The notes beneath the pieces are model-generated. The model was not told the origin of the DNA. It ran no database searches and saw only the letters and a program-made list of their open reading frames with translations. Positions 34,791 through 42,587 of a DNA stretch of 64,000 bases are shown one piece after another. The first letter of the stretch is position 1. The number at the start of each line of letters is the position of its first letter. The position numbers were made by a program, and so were the translations under genes. Source of the DNA: Bradyrhizobium sp. dw_78 (GTDB taxonomy: Bacteria; Pseudomonadota; Alphaproteobacteria; Rhizobiales; Xanthobacteraceae); the NCBI RefSeq assembly GCF_018449525.1, contig NZ_JAAVUS010000006.1, forward strand, positions 124,001 to 188,000. The letters run 5' to 3'.

Positions 34791-35648
34791 TTAGGCGAGG
34801 CGAAGCGTCGGCCCGCTCTGCTTGCGGCGATACGCCATGAAGCCGAGACCACAGAAGCCCAAAATCATCATCGCCCAGGTGGAGGGCTCCGGAACAGCAG
34901 ACGCGATGCCTTGGCTCAAATCGATAGTGTAGCCTGCGAAATCCGGAGAGATTGCGAGCGTGGCATTTACAGATGATGAGCCGTAAGCCTCGGCGCTGCT
35001 TGAGTGTACTTGGGCTGTCGCTCCGAGCAAAATCTCATACACTGTGTTCGATTCAACGTCGAAATCAACACTGTAATTCGCCGCTCCATCAAAGCCGGTG
35101 GCCGGCGTGAAAATTTGATTAATAGGACCTGGTTGAGGATTATAGCCGGTGCAGCCGGCGGAAAAGCTGCAGGCTGCTACCGTTGCAATGTGTTGTCCAC
35201 CGCTTGGATAAACCTCCATGAAGGCACTGGCCGTATTGCCCCCAACTCCGCTCGCTTGAATTATGCCAGTTGCGTCCACTGGCACGGCGATATTGGAAGG
35301 TCCAGAAACCTCGAAGTAATACGTCAGAAAGGCGGCGGGTTGCCCGATCGAAGTGTACGGTGGATTGGCAACTGTTGCCGCAGCATAGGGAGGTTGGATA
35401 GAGGAAGAAGTCTGGTTCCCCGGAGACACAGTAGCAGTGCTCAAATTGTCCGGTCCATCGGTGATCGTCACCGTCGTTGCCGGCGACCAAGTGTCGTCGC
35501 CATACGAATGCGTATCAAGGGAGCTTAGCTGAACCACACCAATACTATTCGGCAAGGAAACGGTATCCGCCGAGGCGGCGTTAGCCGCCAATGCTCCAGC
35601 AAGCGATATCAAAGCAAAAAGCTTCCTGTGTGGAAATAATTTTGTCAT
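34791..35648 (-). CDS. PEPxxWA-CTERM sorting domain protein
   Basis: A 285-residue exported protein. ATG 35648 gives a clear signal peptide (LFALISLAGALAANAASA). The mature part is Ser/Thr/Gly-rich and beta-like without cysteine motifs except one pair (ACSFSAGC). The C terminus is a textbook sorting signal: VPEPSTWAMMILGFCGLG, then FMAYRRKQ. In the PEPxxWA-CTERM system an exosortase cleaves this tail; no exosortase gene is in the window. AGGTGTAAG precedes the ATG. It is an unusual cargo for a phage-like element and may aid surface or matrix properties of the host. Confidence 0.85.
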   Translation of the reverse strand: MTKLFPHRKLFALISLAGALAANAASADTVSLPNSIGVVQLSSLDTHSYGDDTWSPATTVTITDGPDNLSTATVSPGNQTSSSIQPPYAAATVANPPYTSIGQPAAFLTYYFEVSGPSNIAVPVDATGIIQASGVGGNTASAFMEVYPSGGQHIATVAACSFSAGCTGYNPQPGPINQIFTPATGFDGAANYSVDFDVESNTVYEILLGATAQVHSSSAEAYGSSSVNATLAISPDFAGYTIDLSQGIASAVPEPSTWAMMILGFCGLGFMAYRRKQSGPTLRLA

Positions 35649-35783
35649 CTTACACCTAGGGGTTGAAGTAAACTGAAACCTAGCCCATCCCAGACGAGGA
35701 GCGATCATTTCGCAACCACAGGGCGAGGGCAAGAGGCCACTACTCGAAATCTGAATGGGAATCGAGATCTGCCGTCTTTCAGC

Positions 35784-35904
35784 AACGATTAATTTGAAAT
35801 CAGGGTAGGCACCGGTGTAGGCGCTTTTTCGGTGAACGCGCCCCGTTACTTCCCCCTTCTGAAACGAATAAACCGGGAGAGGTAACGAAGAAACCTGAAT
35901 CAGC
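35784..35904 (+). repeat. 121-bp direct repeat, copy A
   Basis: About 90% identical to 41354-41475 in the same direction. It contains CGTTACTTCCCCC and GGGAGAGGTAACG as an internal inverted pair around TTCTGAAACGAATAAACC. The stretch 35649-36072 otherwise holds only the promoter side of the PEP-CTERM gene. Confidence 0.85.
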
Positions 35905-36072
35905 CTCACTTCGGTGGCGGGACATTGATCTTTTTCTGTTGACCGGATCGTTCCTGGTTCTATTGGAACGAGAGAGCCCGTTATGAAAGTTCGGCGAGCG
36001 CGAGGTGCGGCTATCACTCCCTTCTGCTCTTCCCACCGATAGCCTTAGCCAATTGGTTAGGGTTGGGGCCGT

Positions 36073-36264
36073 TTAGGCATCATTGGATGCCGCCGTCATC
36101 TGGACGCCCTGCTTGATGCCCTCCGCACGCCCTTCGGCAATACCTTGAGCAATGGCCAAAGCAACCCTATCGGATAAGTCGCCAGACTGGTCGACCGCCG
36201 GGATTTGGGCCGCGAGGATTTCTCGCGCCCGTGCAACGTCTGTTGGGGTCATGTATATTTGCAT
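36073..36264 (-). CDS. Small hypothetical protein (weak)
   Basis: A 63-residue frame, MQIYMTPTDVARAREILAAQ, continuing RVALAIAQGIAEGRAEGIKQ. The composition is protein-like (helical, alternating charge), but there is no ribosome site and no recognised family. The second ATG, five codons in, is equally possible. Confidence 0.35.
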   Translation of the reverse strand: MQIYMTPTDVARAREILAAQIPAVDQSGDLSDRVALAIAQGIAEGRAEGIKQGVQMTAASNDA

Positions 36265-36373
36265 GATCCCGAATATGCGCTCGGAATCGGTAGTTTTCCA
36301 TCCCCGCCGGCTGCCACAATTAAACTGATCCACCGACGCCTGTGTCGCTTTTGATGCTCTGGAAGCGCCGGCT

Positions 36374-36740
36374 TACTCTTCCCGCCGGAGGGAAGAGTAG
36401 CTTGCGGATTTTGATTGCCGGAGCTCCGGCAAATTTGCCGCACCACCGATCGCGCGGGGAAACCGGTTCCCTGACGGAACCGGTTTCAGGCTCTTCCGCC
36501 ATGGAAGCGGCAGACGCCCTCGGAATTGTATCTAGGGGTATATTTTCGGATCTTGGCAAATCCTGCACATGCGAAGGATTTGAGAAACGCGCCAGACTGG
36601 GGAATTCCCCAGTTGGAGGCCGCTCGCTCTTCGGTTCGCTCCCCGACCGCGCGGGCCATCTTCAAATACGCAACGTATTGCGCTTTTGCGGCTCGGGCGG
36701 CCACTTATGGCGTAGTTCAAGATGCAAATTTGCATCTTGA
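36374..36740. repeat. Cluster of six perfect palindromes
   Basis: Perfect inverted pairs within 367 bases: TACTCTTCCC with its complement (36374-36383 / 36390-36399), TTGCCGGAGCTCCGGCAA (36415-36432), GGCAAATTTGCC (36429-36440), GAAACCGGTTCC with its complement (36459-36470 / 36476-36487), ACTGGGGAATTCCCCAGT (36596-36613), and a 24-base palindrome centred on GCAAATTTGC (36717-36740). Two of them share the CAAATTTG core. Confidence 0.85.
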
Positions 36741-36924
36741 GCACGCTCTACCGCTTCCGTCTTGGCAGGGTAGCCCCGAAAATCAACGTTGGTCGATAGG
36801 GCTGCATCCCTCCAGCCTGGAACACATCTGCTATCCCGCGCCCTGTCAGACTTTCTGCTCCGCCACGTCGGCGACCAGCGCCGGCTATGCATATTGTGCA
36901 AGTGACGGGTCAATTGTGGCGACG

Positions 36925-36983
36925 TTGGAATCATTTGGAATCGCTTGGCGCGCGCAAGGAATCCCAATGGAATCCTTTGGAAG
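36925..36983 (+). repeat. Helically phased GGAATC array
   Basis: GGAATC starts at 36927, 36937, 36958 and 36969, and GGAAG at 36979. The steps are 10, 21, 11 and 10 bases, one or two turns of DNA each, so all copies face the same side of the helix. This is typical of cooperative protein binding. Confidence 0.65.
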
Positions 36984-37120
36984 TTTGGCTGCGATCACTA
37001 TGGTCGGTAGACGGAAATTTTGCGTTCCAGTTTGGATCTGAGGATCCCTGCCGAACATTACCAATCAGAATCAGGATGAATCCCCTGGGGATGGAAACCG
37101 TCCTGAGCCGGGCGGTCCGG

Positions 37121-37156
37121 GGACTCAACAGGACTCAGGTTTGGGACCCAGGACTC
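37121..37156 (+). repeat. Phased GGACTC array
   Basis: GGACTC occurs at 37121, 37131 and 37151 (steps 10 and 20), with the related GGGACCC at 37143. It lies midway between the GGAATC array and the iteron dyad. Confidence 0.55.
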
Positions 37157-37278
37157 TTAGACGGGTCCGCGGCGCGCCCGTCGAGAAAGAGGCGAGCTGA
37201 ATCTCATCGAATCCAAATGACCGGCAGCATGCCGTCTCCCTGACGGAGATCGCAGATTGTAGTAGACGCTGCGTCCGC

Positions 37279-37565
37279 CCGACGGCTCCCGACGACCCCC
37301 GACGGCTTGCCATTTCTCCAAAAACCCCTGTGGTTATTGAGTTTCCGACGGCTTCGACGGCTTCGACGGCTCCTATTCTTTTTAAGAAAAGGGGTTCTAT
37401 AGAACAAGGAGAGGCAGCCGCCGCCCAGGACGGGCCCAGGAGCCACGTCGTGATGAGAATGAAGAGGGGAATAGCCGTCGGAGCCGTCGGAGGCGTCAGA
37501 CCTCACGCAATATCAGATACTTAGATCAATTTCAGTAGCCGTCGGGCATCGTCGCGCGCCGTCGG
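37279..37565. repeat. 287-bp dyad of 9-bp iterons (candidate origin)
   Basis: CCGACGGCT or close variants lie at 37279, 37289 (degenerate), 37299, 37345, 37354 and 37363 on the plus strand; the complement AGCCGTCGG lies at 37473, 37482, 37491 (degenerate), 37537 and 37557. Three copies on each side are directly adjacent with exact 9-base pitch. The arms mirror each other in spacing (20 and 46 bases) around 37422. The centre holds the AT-rich CCTATTCTTTTTAAGAAAA stretch. Such layouts are known from iteron-type replication origins; it could also be a long-inverted-repeat miniature element. Confidence 0.75.
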
Positions 37566-37792
37566 TGCCTGGCGTCCTTGCTCTTCACCACCGAACGCCT
37601 CCGGATCCGGCGCGCAACAATCTCACTATGTGCAAGATTTACGGAAGGTGCCGCCGCCCGACGCCTTGTGTCGGAAATGATGGAGGAGGGGTGCGGGTAA
37701 CGCCATCCATTCCATAAACGAGCGATATTGACTGGCGGCAGGCGTGGTGTTGCCGCAAGCTCACGACATCACCGTCCTCCCTCGGCAAACAC

Positions 37793-37822
37793 CGGTGACT
37801 GAGAGTTCTGTAAGCTCCCGCC
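37793..37822 (+). promoter_or_regulatory. Shared upstream element, copy 1
   Basis: CGGTGACTGAGAGTTCTG followed by GCTCCCGCC lies about 20 bases before the zinc-ribbon gene start. Nearly the same string is found at 38231-38258 ahead of the Crp/Fnr gene, so both genes probably share a promoter or operator type. Confidence 0.5.
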
Positions 37823-37840
37823 TGAGTTAAGGCGCGAACC

Positions 37841-38050
37841 ATGAGTATCTATCAACGTCCGCCGTGTCCTCGATGCCAAACAGCGGCCGCGCTGGTACAT
37901 ATCACCTCCGGCTCCGCGAGCTTTGACATCCGAACATTCGAATGTCCTGCTTGCGATCATGTTCATCAGCGTGTGGTCGATCTTATCGATCCGATGAAAT
38001 CCCCGGAAACGGCAGCCTGGCTCCGGGGAGAATTGCGGACGCCAACGTAA
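37841..38050 (+). CDS. Small zinc-ribbon protein
   Basis: A 69-residue protein with two CPxC knuckles, C9-C12 (PPCPRCQ) and C35-C38 (FECPACDH), which fit one zinc ion. The C terminus HQRVVDLIDPMKSPETAAWL is conserved in many short Bradyrhizobium proteins of unknown function. ATG 37841 follows GTTAAGGCGCG. Probable single-gene unit. Confidence 0.75.
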   Translation: MSIYQRPPCPRCQTAAALVHITSGSASFDIRTFECPACDHVHQRVVDLIDPMKSPETAAWLRGELRTPT

Positions 38051-38230
38051 AGGGCACACGCAGTGGAGCACCCGGCGGGATCTTCTTTTCCATGCCTGCC
38101 GGAGGGAAGGACTGGCGTCAGCAGCCAATTTGCCGCAGCCCGTAGGTAGGGAACGTGCAAAATTGACCATCTTTCCGGAGCGGCACGGTGCATATTAGTT
38201 GAATCACCGCACCGCTTTCTCGGCTTTCAT

Positions 38231-38258
38231 CGGTGACTGAGAGTTTTGCGCTCCCGCC
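38231..38258 (+). promoter_or_regulatory. Shared upstream element, copy 2
   Basis: CGGTGACTGAGAGTTTTG followed by CGCTCCCGCC matches the element at 37793-37822 except for a few bases. It ends 18 bases before the GTG of the Crp/Fnr gene. Confidence 0.5.
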
Positions 38259-38276
38259 CTTTCCAAGGAAAGCGCA

Positions 38277-38984
38277 GTGCAGAAACCACCGCGGCCTGTC
38301 AGGCCTGTCGAAAGCGATCCTCGCAAGTTCCTGGCGCAGATCGGCGTCGGGAGATCGACCTCCGATTATAAGAAAAATACCAACATCTTTGTCCAGGGGG
38401 CGGGCGCGGATTCGGTCTTCTACATCCAGGATGGGCGGGTGAAGGTCACGGTCACCTCCGAACAAGGCAAGGAAGCGATCGTTGGGATCTTGGAAACGGG
38501 GCAATTTTTCGGTGAGGGCTGTCTCAGCGGCCAAGCGCATCGGATGGCAACGACGAGGACGCTGACAGATTGCCGTTTAACGTCCATCGAGAAAGATTCG
38601 ATGTTCGAGGCGCTCGAGAATCAGCCTGCCTTCTCCAAATTCTTTATGGGCCACCTGCTGAGCAGAAACAGCAGGATTGAAGGTGACATAATTGACCAAC
38701 TTTTTAATTCGAGTGAAAGGCGGCTGGCTCGTCTTCTTTTGCTTCTCGCAAATTATGGCAAGGAAGGCAGTTCACCAGTCATCCCCGTTACTCTCAACCA
38801 GGAAGCGCTTGCCGAGATGATAGGTACCACCCGATCCCGCGTCAGTTTCTTCATGAACAAATTCCGCAGGCTCGGCTGGATCGACTACAACGGCACGATC
38901 CAAGTTCACCAATCGCTGCTGAACGCCGTTCTGCACGACAAGCCTGAGATAAGGGAGGGTGATGAGACCCTTGGCTTGGCATGA
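38277..38984 (+). CDS. Crp/Fnr-family transcriptional regulator
   Basis: A 235-residue regulator with an N-terminal cyclic-nucleotide-type beta-barrel (about 25-140: IFVQGAGADSVFYIQDGRVK and TGQFFGEGCLSGQ), a long dimer helix, and a C-terminal winged helix (LNQEALAEMIGTTRSRVSFF). It lacks the N-terminal cysteine cluster of oxygen-sensing Fnr. The ligand is unknown. GTG 38277 is preceded by AAGGAAAG. It could respond to host metabolic state and control the element or host genes. Confidence 0.88.
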   Translation: MQKPPRPVRPVESDPRKFLAQIGVGRSTSDYKKNTNIFVQGAGADSVFYIQDGRVKVTVTSEQGKEAIVGILETGQFFGEGCLSGQAHRMATTRTLTDCRLTSIEKDSMFEALENQPAFSKFFMGHLLSRNSRIEGDIIDQLFNSSERRLARLLLLLANYGKEGSSPVIPVTLNQEALAEMIGTTRSRVSFFMNKFRRLGWIDYNGTIQVHQSLLNAVLHDKPEIREGDETLGLA

Positions 38985-39156
38985 ACTTCCGGTTGGGGCT
39001 TGGCGTCGGCGCCAGATATAGGCTCTTCCCCGCTGTGTTCCAAAGCAACGAGGAAACGATAGATAAAACGGTTCGACTCTAATTAGGAATGTAAGCAATG
39101 GTCTCTGCTCTGATTTATCTCAAGGCCTTGGAGACAAGAGCCACGGCAGCCGCGCT

Positions 39157-39408
39157 GTGAAAATTCGCCGCCACTCCGAAAGCCATATCGTCGAACTGGA
39201 CGACGGATCGACGTGGCGGGTGTTCCCGGGCGACCTCGACGTCACGCTTAATTGGCGACCAGAGACCGATCTTAAACTCGTTCACATCGACGACGACGTC
39301 AGTTCGCACGCTCTCCTAAACAACGGCGACAACAGCCGTGTGCGCGTGTTGCCGACCAGCGAAAAGTGGCCGGTCAAAGAGGTTAAGGCGATGCTCAAGA
39401 ATGGCTAG
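39157..39408 (+). CDS. Small hypothetical protein
   Basis: An 83-residue protein with GTG start: RRHSESHIVELDDGSTWRVF, then PGDLDVTLNWRPETDLKLVH and VRVLPTSEKWPVKEVKAMLK. The ELDDGSxWRVFPGD pattern suggests a small beta-barrel (SH3-like) seen in many proteobacterial hypothetical proteins. No clear ribosome site, so the start is provisional. Confidence 0.65.
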   Translation: MKIRRHSESHIVELDDGSTWRVFPGDLDVTLNWRPETDLKLVHIDDDVSSHALLNNGDNSRVRVLPTSEKWPVKEVKAMLKNG

Positions 39409-39475
39409 CGCGTTCCAGGCGTTCGGGTGCGCGCTTATCGCGGCGCGCTCAGTGTCGACGGCCCAAGGATGTCAT

Positions 39476-39658
39476 TTGAACGACGATAAAAGCCCGCTGA
39501 TCAATCTCTTGAGCTGCATAGTCTGCAAAGAGACGATGAAGATTGAGAAAAGTGATCCCGACGCTGGAGGCAGCGACATGATCCAGTATCGTTGCGAGCG
39601 GTGTAACGGAATCGAGAGGGTGCGGCTCCTCCGGCGAAGTCGAGATGGGGTAGGCTGA
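39476..39658 (+). CDS. Small zinc-ribbon protein
   Basis: A 60-residue protein with C14-C17 (SCIVCKETM) and C40-C43 (YRCERCNGIERVRLL) as a probable zinc site. Family members usually start close to the first knuckle. TTG 39476 has AAGGA at the right distance; an ATG at 39401 in frame would add a leader overlapping the previous gene. Function unknown. Confidence 0.65.
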   Translation: MNDDKSPLINLLSCIVCKETMKIEKSDPDAGGSDMIQYRCERCNGIERVRLLRRSRDGVG

Positions 39659-39981
39659 TTACCGTGCTCCCGCGCGGTAGCGCTGCCTGTGCCCTCTCGG
39701 GCTCGATCAAGCTGGCGAAGTTGTCGATGACCACGGCACCGCCTGCTTCGTGAAATTTGCGTGAATGAATGATATTGACCAGCGAAAATGCGTTGTGCGA
39801 CGGCACGCGGTTTATCCGCCCAACGTTACCTTTACAATACGTGATGTATCTGCGCGGTTGGGGCAGTCTGAAATTTTCTGACTCAATGGCGTTTGTGCCG
39901 CTGTCGAAAGAGGCCGCCAATTGAGGCCGCCTGTTCGGAACATTATCGTCCGGGGGAGCTTGACAAACTAGAGGTTGCCAA
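39659..39981. other. Gene-free stretch
   Basis: No plus-strand gene is visible. A minus-strand frame passes through with protein-like pieces (KFHEAGGAVVIDNFASLIEP) but lacks a ribosome site and overlaps the zinc-ribbon gene, so I do not call it. GGGGGAG at 39951-39958 may begin the leader of the next gene. Confidence 0.4.
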
Positions 39982-40218
39982 ATGCCCCGCTATTTTTTTG
40001 ATGTTAAGGACGGCCACAGGCTTTTTGATGCATCAGGTTTTCTTTGTGACGACGACACCGATGCAATCGTCAGGGCGACGGTGCTCGCCATAGGCGTTTC
40101 ACTCAATAAGCCTGAAGACGATCCTGACCGCCGTGTCGCTGTAATCAACGACGAAGGGCGTGAGATCGGCAACGTGCCCGTGTATTCCAAGCCTTCATAC
40201 GAAAATCCAACCAACTAA
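39982..40218 (+). CDS. DUF6894-type small protein
   Basis: A 78-residue protein, MPRYFFDVKDGHRLFDASGF, with ATVLAIGVSLNKPEDDPDRR and VINDEGREIGNVPVYSKP. This matches the DUF6894 pattern (PRYFFDVxDG start, DExG middle), a family very common in Bradyrhizobium with many paralogues and no known function. Clean ATG start. Confidence 0.85.
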   Translation: MPRYFFDVKDGHRLFDASGFLCDDDTDAIVRATVLAIGVSLNKPEDDPDRRVAVINDEGREIGNVPVYSKPSYENPTN

Positions 40219-40280
40219 GGGTGGGCGCAGCAGAAACTGGCGTCGACTCACGAGAGGCCGGTTTCTGGCCCGACGTGGTG

Positions 40281-40610
40281 CTAATTGCTCATGCGGATCA
40301 GCGTGACCTCCAACTTCAGACCCGGCGACTGCTTTGCAAAGCCGGTGCATGAAGCGGTCACGCCACCATCGGAGTGGCCAGCCACAGTTATATCGATTTC
40401 GTCCACCCCAAATACGCCGGGCGGTCCAGGGGCAATTCGCTTGGCGAACACGGTGGCGGTGAAGCGCTCGCCGTCGCGCTCCCAATTTCCGGTGTAGGAG
40501 AACGCGCTGTCGCCGCCGCTAAGTTCTCCGTTGGAGCCTAGCTCCACGACCCCGGCCCCTTCGCCGATCGGTGTTTTAAACCAAACGGAATATCTACCCA
40601 CAACGATCAA
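40281..40610 (-). CDS. GrlR-like regulatory protein
   Basis: A 109-residue protein similar to the T3SS negative regulator GrlR fold: IVVGRYSVWFKTPIGEGAGV, GELSGGDSAFSYTGNWE and GVFGVDEIDITVAGHSDGGV. GrlR-type proteins are small beta-barrels that bind regulators; in rhizobia they exist outside secretion loci and their partners are unknown. It is a single minus-strand gene. Confidence 0.75.
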   Translation of the reverse strand: MIVVGRYSVWFKTPIGEGAGVVELGSNGELSGGDSAFSYTGNWERDGERFTATVFAKRIAPGPPGVFGVDEIDITVAGHSDGGVTASCTGFAKQSPGLKLEVTLIRMSN

Positions 40611-40965
40611 TGGGATGCTCTCCGAACCGGCTCTAGTCTCTGCTGCACCGCCAAGCCCTTAAGGCGCAAAGCGTCCGAACCGTTCCACAAGCATAATGGC
40701 CCCGGCGCTTGGGGGAAACGCCGGGGCCTATGACCTGCTACCGGGACTGGGGGTGTCGCCGCGCGGCAAGCCTGCCAGGATTACGCTTGAGTCGAGATTT
40801 GGTTTCCGCCGTTTGTGCTGCCGGCCTGGTACGGCCAGAGCTGACGATTCCAAGCGGGAGGCCATTGCCAAACTCCACGCCGAATCGATACCGCGGGAGC
40901 CGCTCGGGTTGGTATGGAACCGGGGTAAATCAGGTGTCAGAAACCGCTCCACCAGGACGTTTACG
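40611..40965. other. Gene-free stretch with terminator-like hairpin
   Basis: Beyond the hairpin at 40699-40728 I see no gene. The open plus-strand frame across 40696-41046 has atypical composition and starts within that hairpin. Confidence 0.5.
40699..40728. terminator. GC-rich perfect hairpin
   Basis: GGCCCCGGCG (40699-40708) pairs with CGCCGGGGCC (40719-40728) around an 11-base loop. No U-run adjoins, so it may be a stabiliser or a terminator remnant. Confidence 0.5.
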
Positions 40966-41148
40966 TTAGAGATGGACACCCGTCACCCATCGGATCGCAA
41001 GATAGGCCGCGATAGCAGTCAACGCCGGGATCGCAAGGGAAAATAAGACACGGACCGTCATCAACCAGGCGTTCGCTTGCGGCGCTTCCACGGCCTGGCT
41101 TTCGGCAAGCGATCGAATACCAGTTTTGGCGTCGGCCCCCTGTGACAT
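40966..41148 (-). CDS. Small single-helix membrane protein (weak)
   Basis: A 60-residue frame: a polar first half (SQGADAKTGIRSLAESQAVE) and a hydrophobic second half (VRVLFSLAIPALTAIAAYLA). The composition is credible for a tail-anchored membrane protein. No family is recognised, and the ribosome site is poor. Confidence 0.4.
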   Translation of the reverse strand: MSQGADAKTGIRSLAESQAVEAPQANAWLMTVRVLFSLAIPALTAIAAYLAIRWVTGVHL

Positions 41149-41353
41149 TTCAATCCGTCCGTCGGCCCGAGTTCGCCGGCGCGCTTCAGTTTGGCCGGGT
41201 CAAAGAAAACCCTGCACCGGAACGGGCAGGGTCCCGATGCAGGGGGTGAGAAGTTCTTGGAGTTAGTTCGGTGCCAGCCTGCACCTCTACAATCTAGTGA
41301 TGTGACGACGCGCTGTCTGGTCAAAATAGCTCAATCATCGCGCCCAATAGCGT

Positions 41354-41475
41354 AACGATCAATTTGAGATCAGAGTAGGCACCAGCGTAGGCACATTTTC
41401 GGTGAACGCCCCCCGTTACTTCCCCCCTTCTGAAACGAATAAACCGGGAGAGTTAACGAAGAAACCTGAATCAGC
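41354..41475 (+). repeat. 121-bp direct repeat, copy B
   Basis: Second copy of the repeat at 35784-35904, with roughly ten substitutions and one extra C. The region 41149-41840 otherwise contains no gene I can support apart from the operator-like repeats next to the serine recombinase. Confidence 0.85.
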
Positions 41476-41763
41476 GTGGGCACGGCGGCCGGGTCGATAA
41501 TCGATCTTTCGGCAAGCCGATCTCCTCTTACCCGCGAGCCGTCTCGCCCGGCGCCCCTAAGTTTGGCGAACTGGCTTTCATCGCTCTGCTATGGGATGCC
41601 CGCTCCGCACGATCGTCAGTCGAAAAAATATTTAGGGAAAATGGTCAGTTCGAACCCGAGACCTGAATCCGGGTGGTGGCGTGTCGCCCCAGTTGCCTTG
41701 GTCGTATGCCCGCCGAAACGATGGTCTGTTTTGGGTACACCCTTAGCGAACCGGCTATGGATT

Positions 41764-41828
41764 GGTTCAATAAATCGATTTGACAATTCTAAATGAACCG
41801 ATTTTATATGAACCATCCAAAATGAACC
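41764..41828 (+). promoter_or_regulatory. ATGAACC repeats before the serine recombinase
   Basis: ATGAACC lies at 41793-41799, 41808-41814 and 41822-41828 (steps 15 and 14), and the inverted GGTTCA at 41764-41769. The last copy is just upstream of the ribosome site. It may be an operator or the recombination site used by the enzyme. Confidence 0.6.
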
Positions 41829-41840
41829 GAGGGGGTCAAA

Positions 41841-42461
41841 ATGTTCGTTCGGGCTTATCTGAGGGCGTCGACTTCCGACCAGGATGCCAACCGTGCCCGG
41901 GACCAGCTCCGGTCCTTCGCCGCCGAGCGCAAGCTCACGATCGCCGCCTGGTATGTCGAGAATGAAAGCGGTGCGATGCTCGCCCGCCCGGAACTGTTCC
42001 GGCTTCTCGGCGACGCTCACCCCGGCGACATCCTCCTGGTCGAGCAGGTTGACCGTCTCTCGCGCTTGACCGCAGAGGACTGGGAACGCCTGAAGGCGGA
42101 ATTGACGGCGCGACGCATGCGCGTGGTCGCGTTGGATCTGCCGACGTCCTGGATGATGGCCACCAACGCCGGCGATGAATTTACAGGCCGCATGTTCGAG
42201 GCCATCAATGGCATGCTGCTCGACATGCTCGCAGCCGTGGCCCGTAAGGACTACGTCGATCGGCGCCGGCGGCAGGCTCAGGGTCAAGCGAAGGCGAAGG
42301 TCGAAGGTCGCTATAAGGGGCGTCCGGAAGATGTGGAACGGAACGCGGCGATCGGGCGAATGCTCGCCTCGAAGCAGTCATGGGGTTCAATTCAGAGTGT
42401 GACCGGCTGTAGCCGTGCGACCATCGCGAAGATTGCCAAGCGCTTAAAGCAGGTTGCCTGA
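41841..42461 (+). CDS. Serine recombinase (resolvase/invertase family)
   Basis: A 206-residue small serine recombinase. The catalytic domain starts RAYLRASTSDQDANRARDQL, with S10 as nucleophile and R8 before it, then GDILLVEQVDRLSRLTAEDW and a dimer helix; the C terminus holds a DNA-binding HTH (SIQSVTGCSRATIAKIAKRL). GAGGGGG before the ATG is a strong ribosome site. It lies near the right end of the element, beside possible sub-sites. Likely roles are dimer resolution or inversion. Confidence 0.9.
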   Translation: MFVRAYLRASTSDQDANRARDQLRSFAAERKLTIAAWYVENESGAMLARPELFRLLGDAHPGDILLVEQVDRLSRLTAEDWERLKAELTARRMRVVALDLPTSWMMATNAGDEFTGRMFEAINGMLLDMLAAVARKDYVDRRRRQAQGQAKAKVEGRYKGRPEDVERNAAIGRMLASKQSWGSIQSVTGCSRATIAKIAKRLKQVA

Positions 42462-42587
42462 TAGCCTCACGTCGACTTAGCGCCCCCCTATGCATGGATG
42501 ATCGATAGACAACCCGTTAGGGCGTGACTTCAATCGCCGCGCCAAGCGCCCCTCGATACCTTTCGGTACTCACGTGGGTTGCAATAA

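Larger units (their letters stand above)
36265..37840. other. Gene-free 1.5-kb region dense in structured repeats
   Basis: No frame in this stretch has protein-like composition or a ribosome site. Instead it holds the palindrome cluster (36374-36740), two phased repeat arrays (36925-36983 and 37121-37156) and the iteron dyad (37279-37565). Together these resemble an origin of replication, a partition site or a transfer origin of the element. Confidence 0.65.

Noticed and set aside
37345..37499. The 9-bp tandem repeats as a CRISPR array
   Set aside because: Units are contiguous 9-mers in two opposite orientations without spacers, and no cas gene is present.
39501..39920. Minus-strand 139-codon frame opposite the small zinc-ribbon gene
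   Set aside because: Parts look protein-like, but it overlaps a better-supported gene and has no ribosome site; kept as uncertain.
40696..41046. 116-codon plus-strand frame
   Set aside because: It begins inside a perfect hairpin, has Arg-rich shadow composition and opposes a small membrane-protein frame.
41645..41661. TTCGAACCC resembling a tRNA T-loop near the serine recombinase
   Set aside because: No matching acceptor stem, anticodon arm or CCA end could be folded around it.
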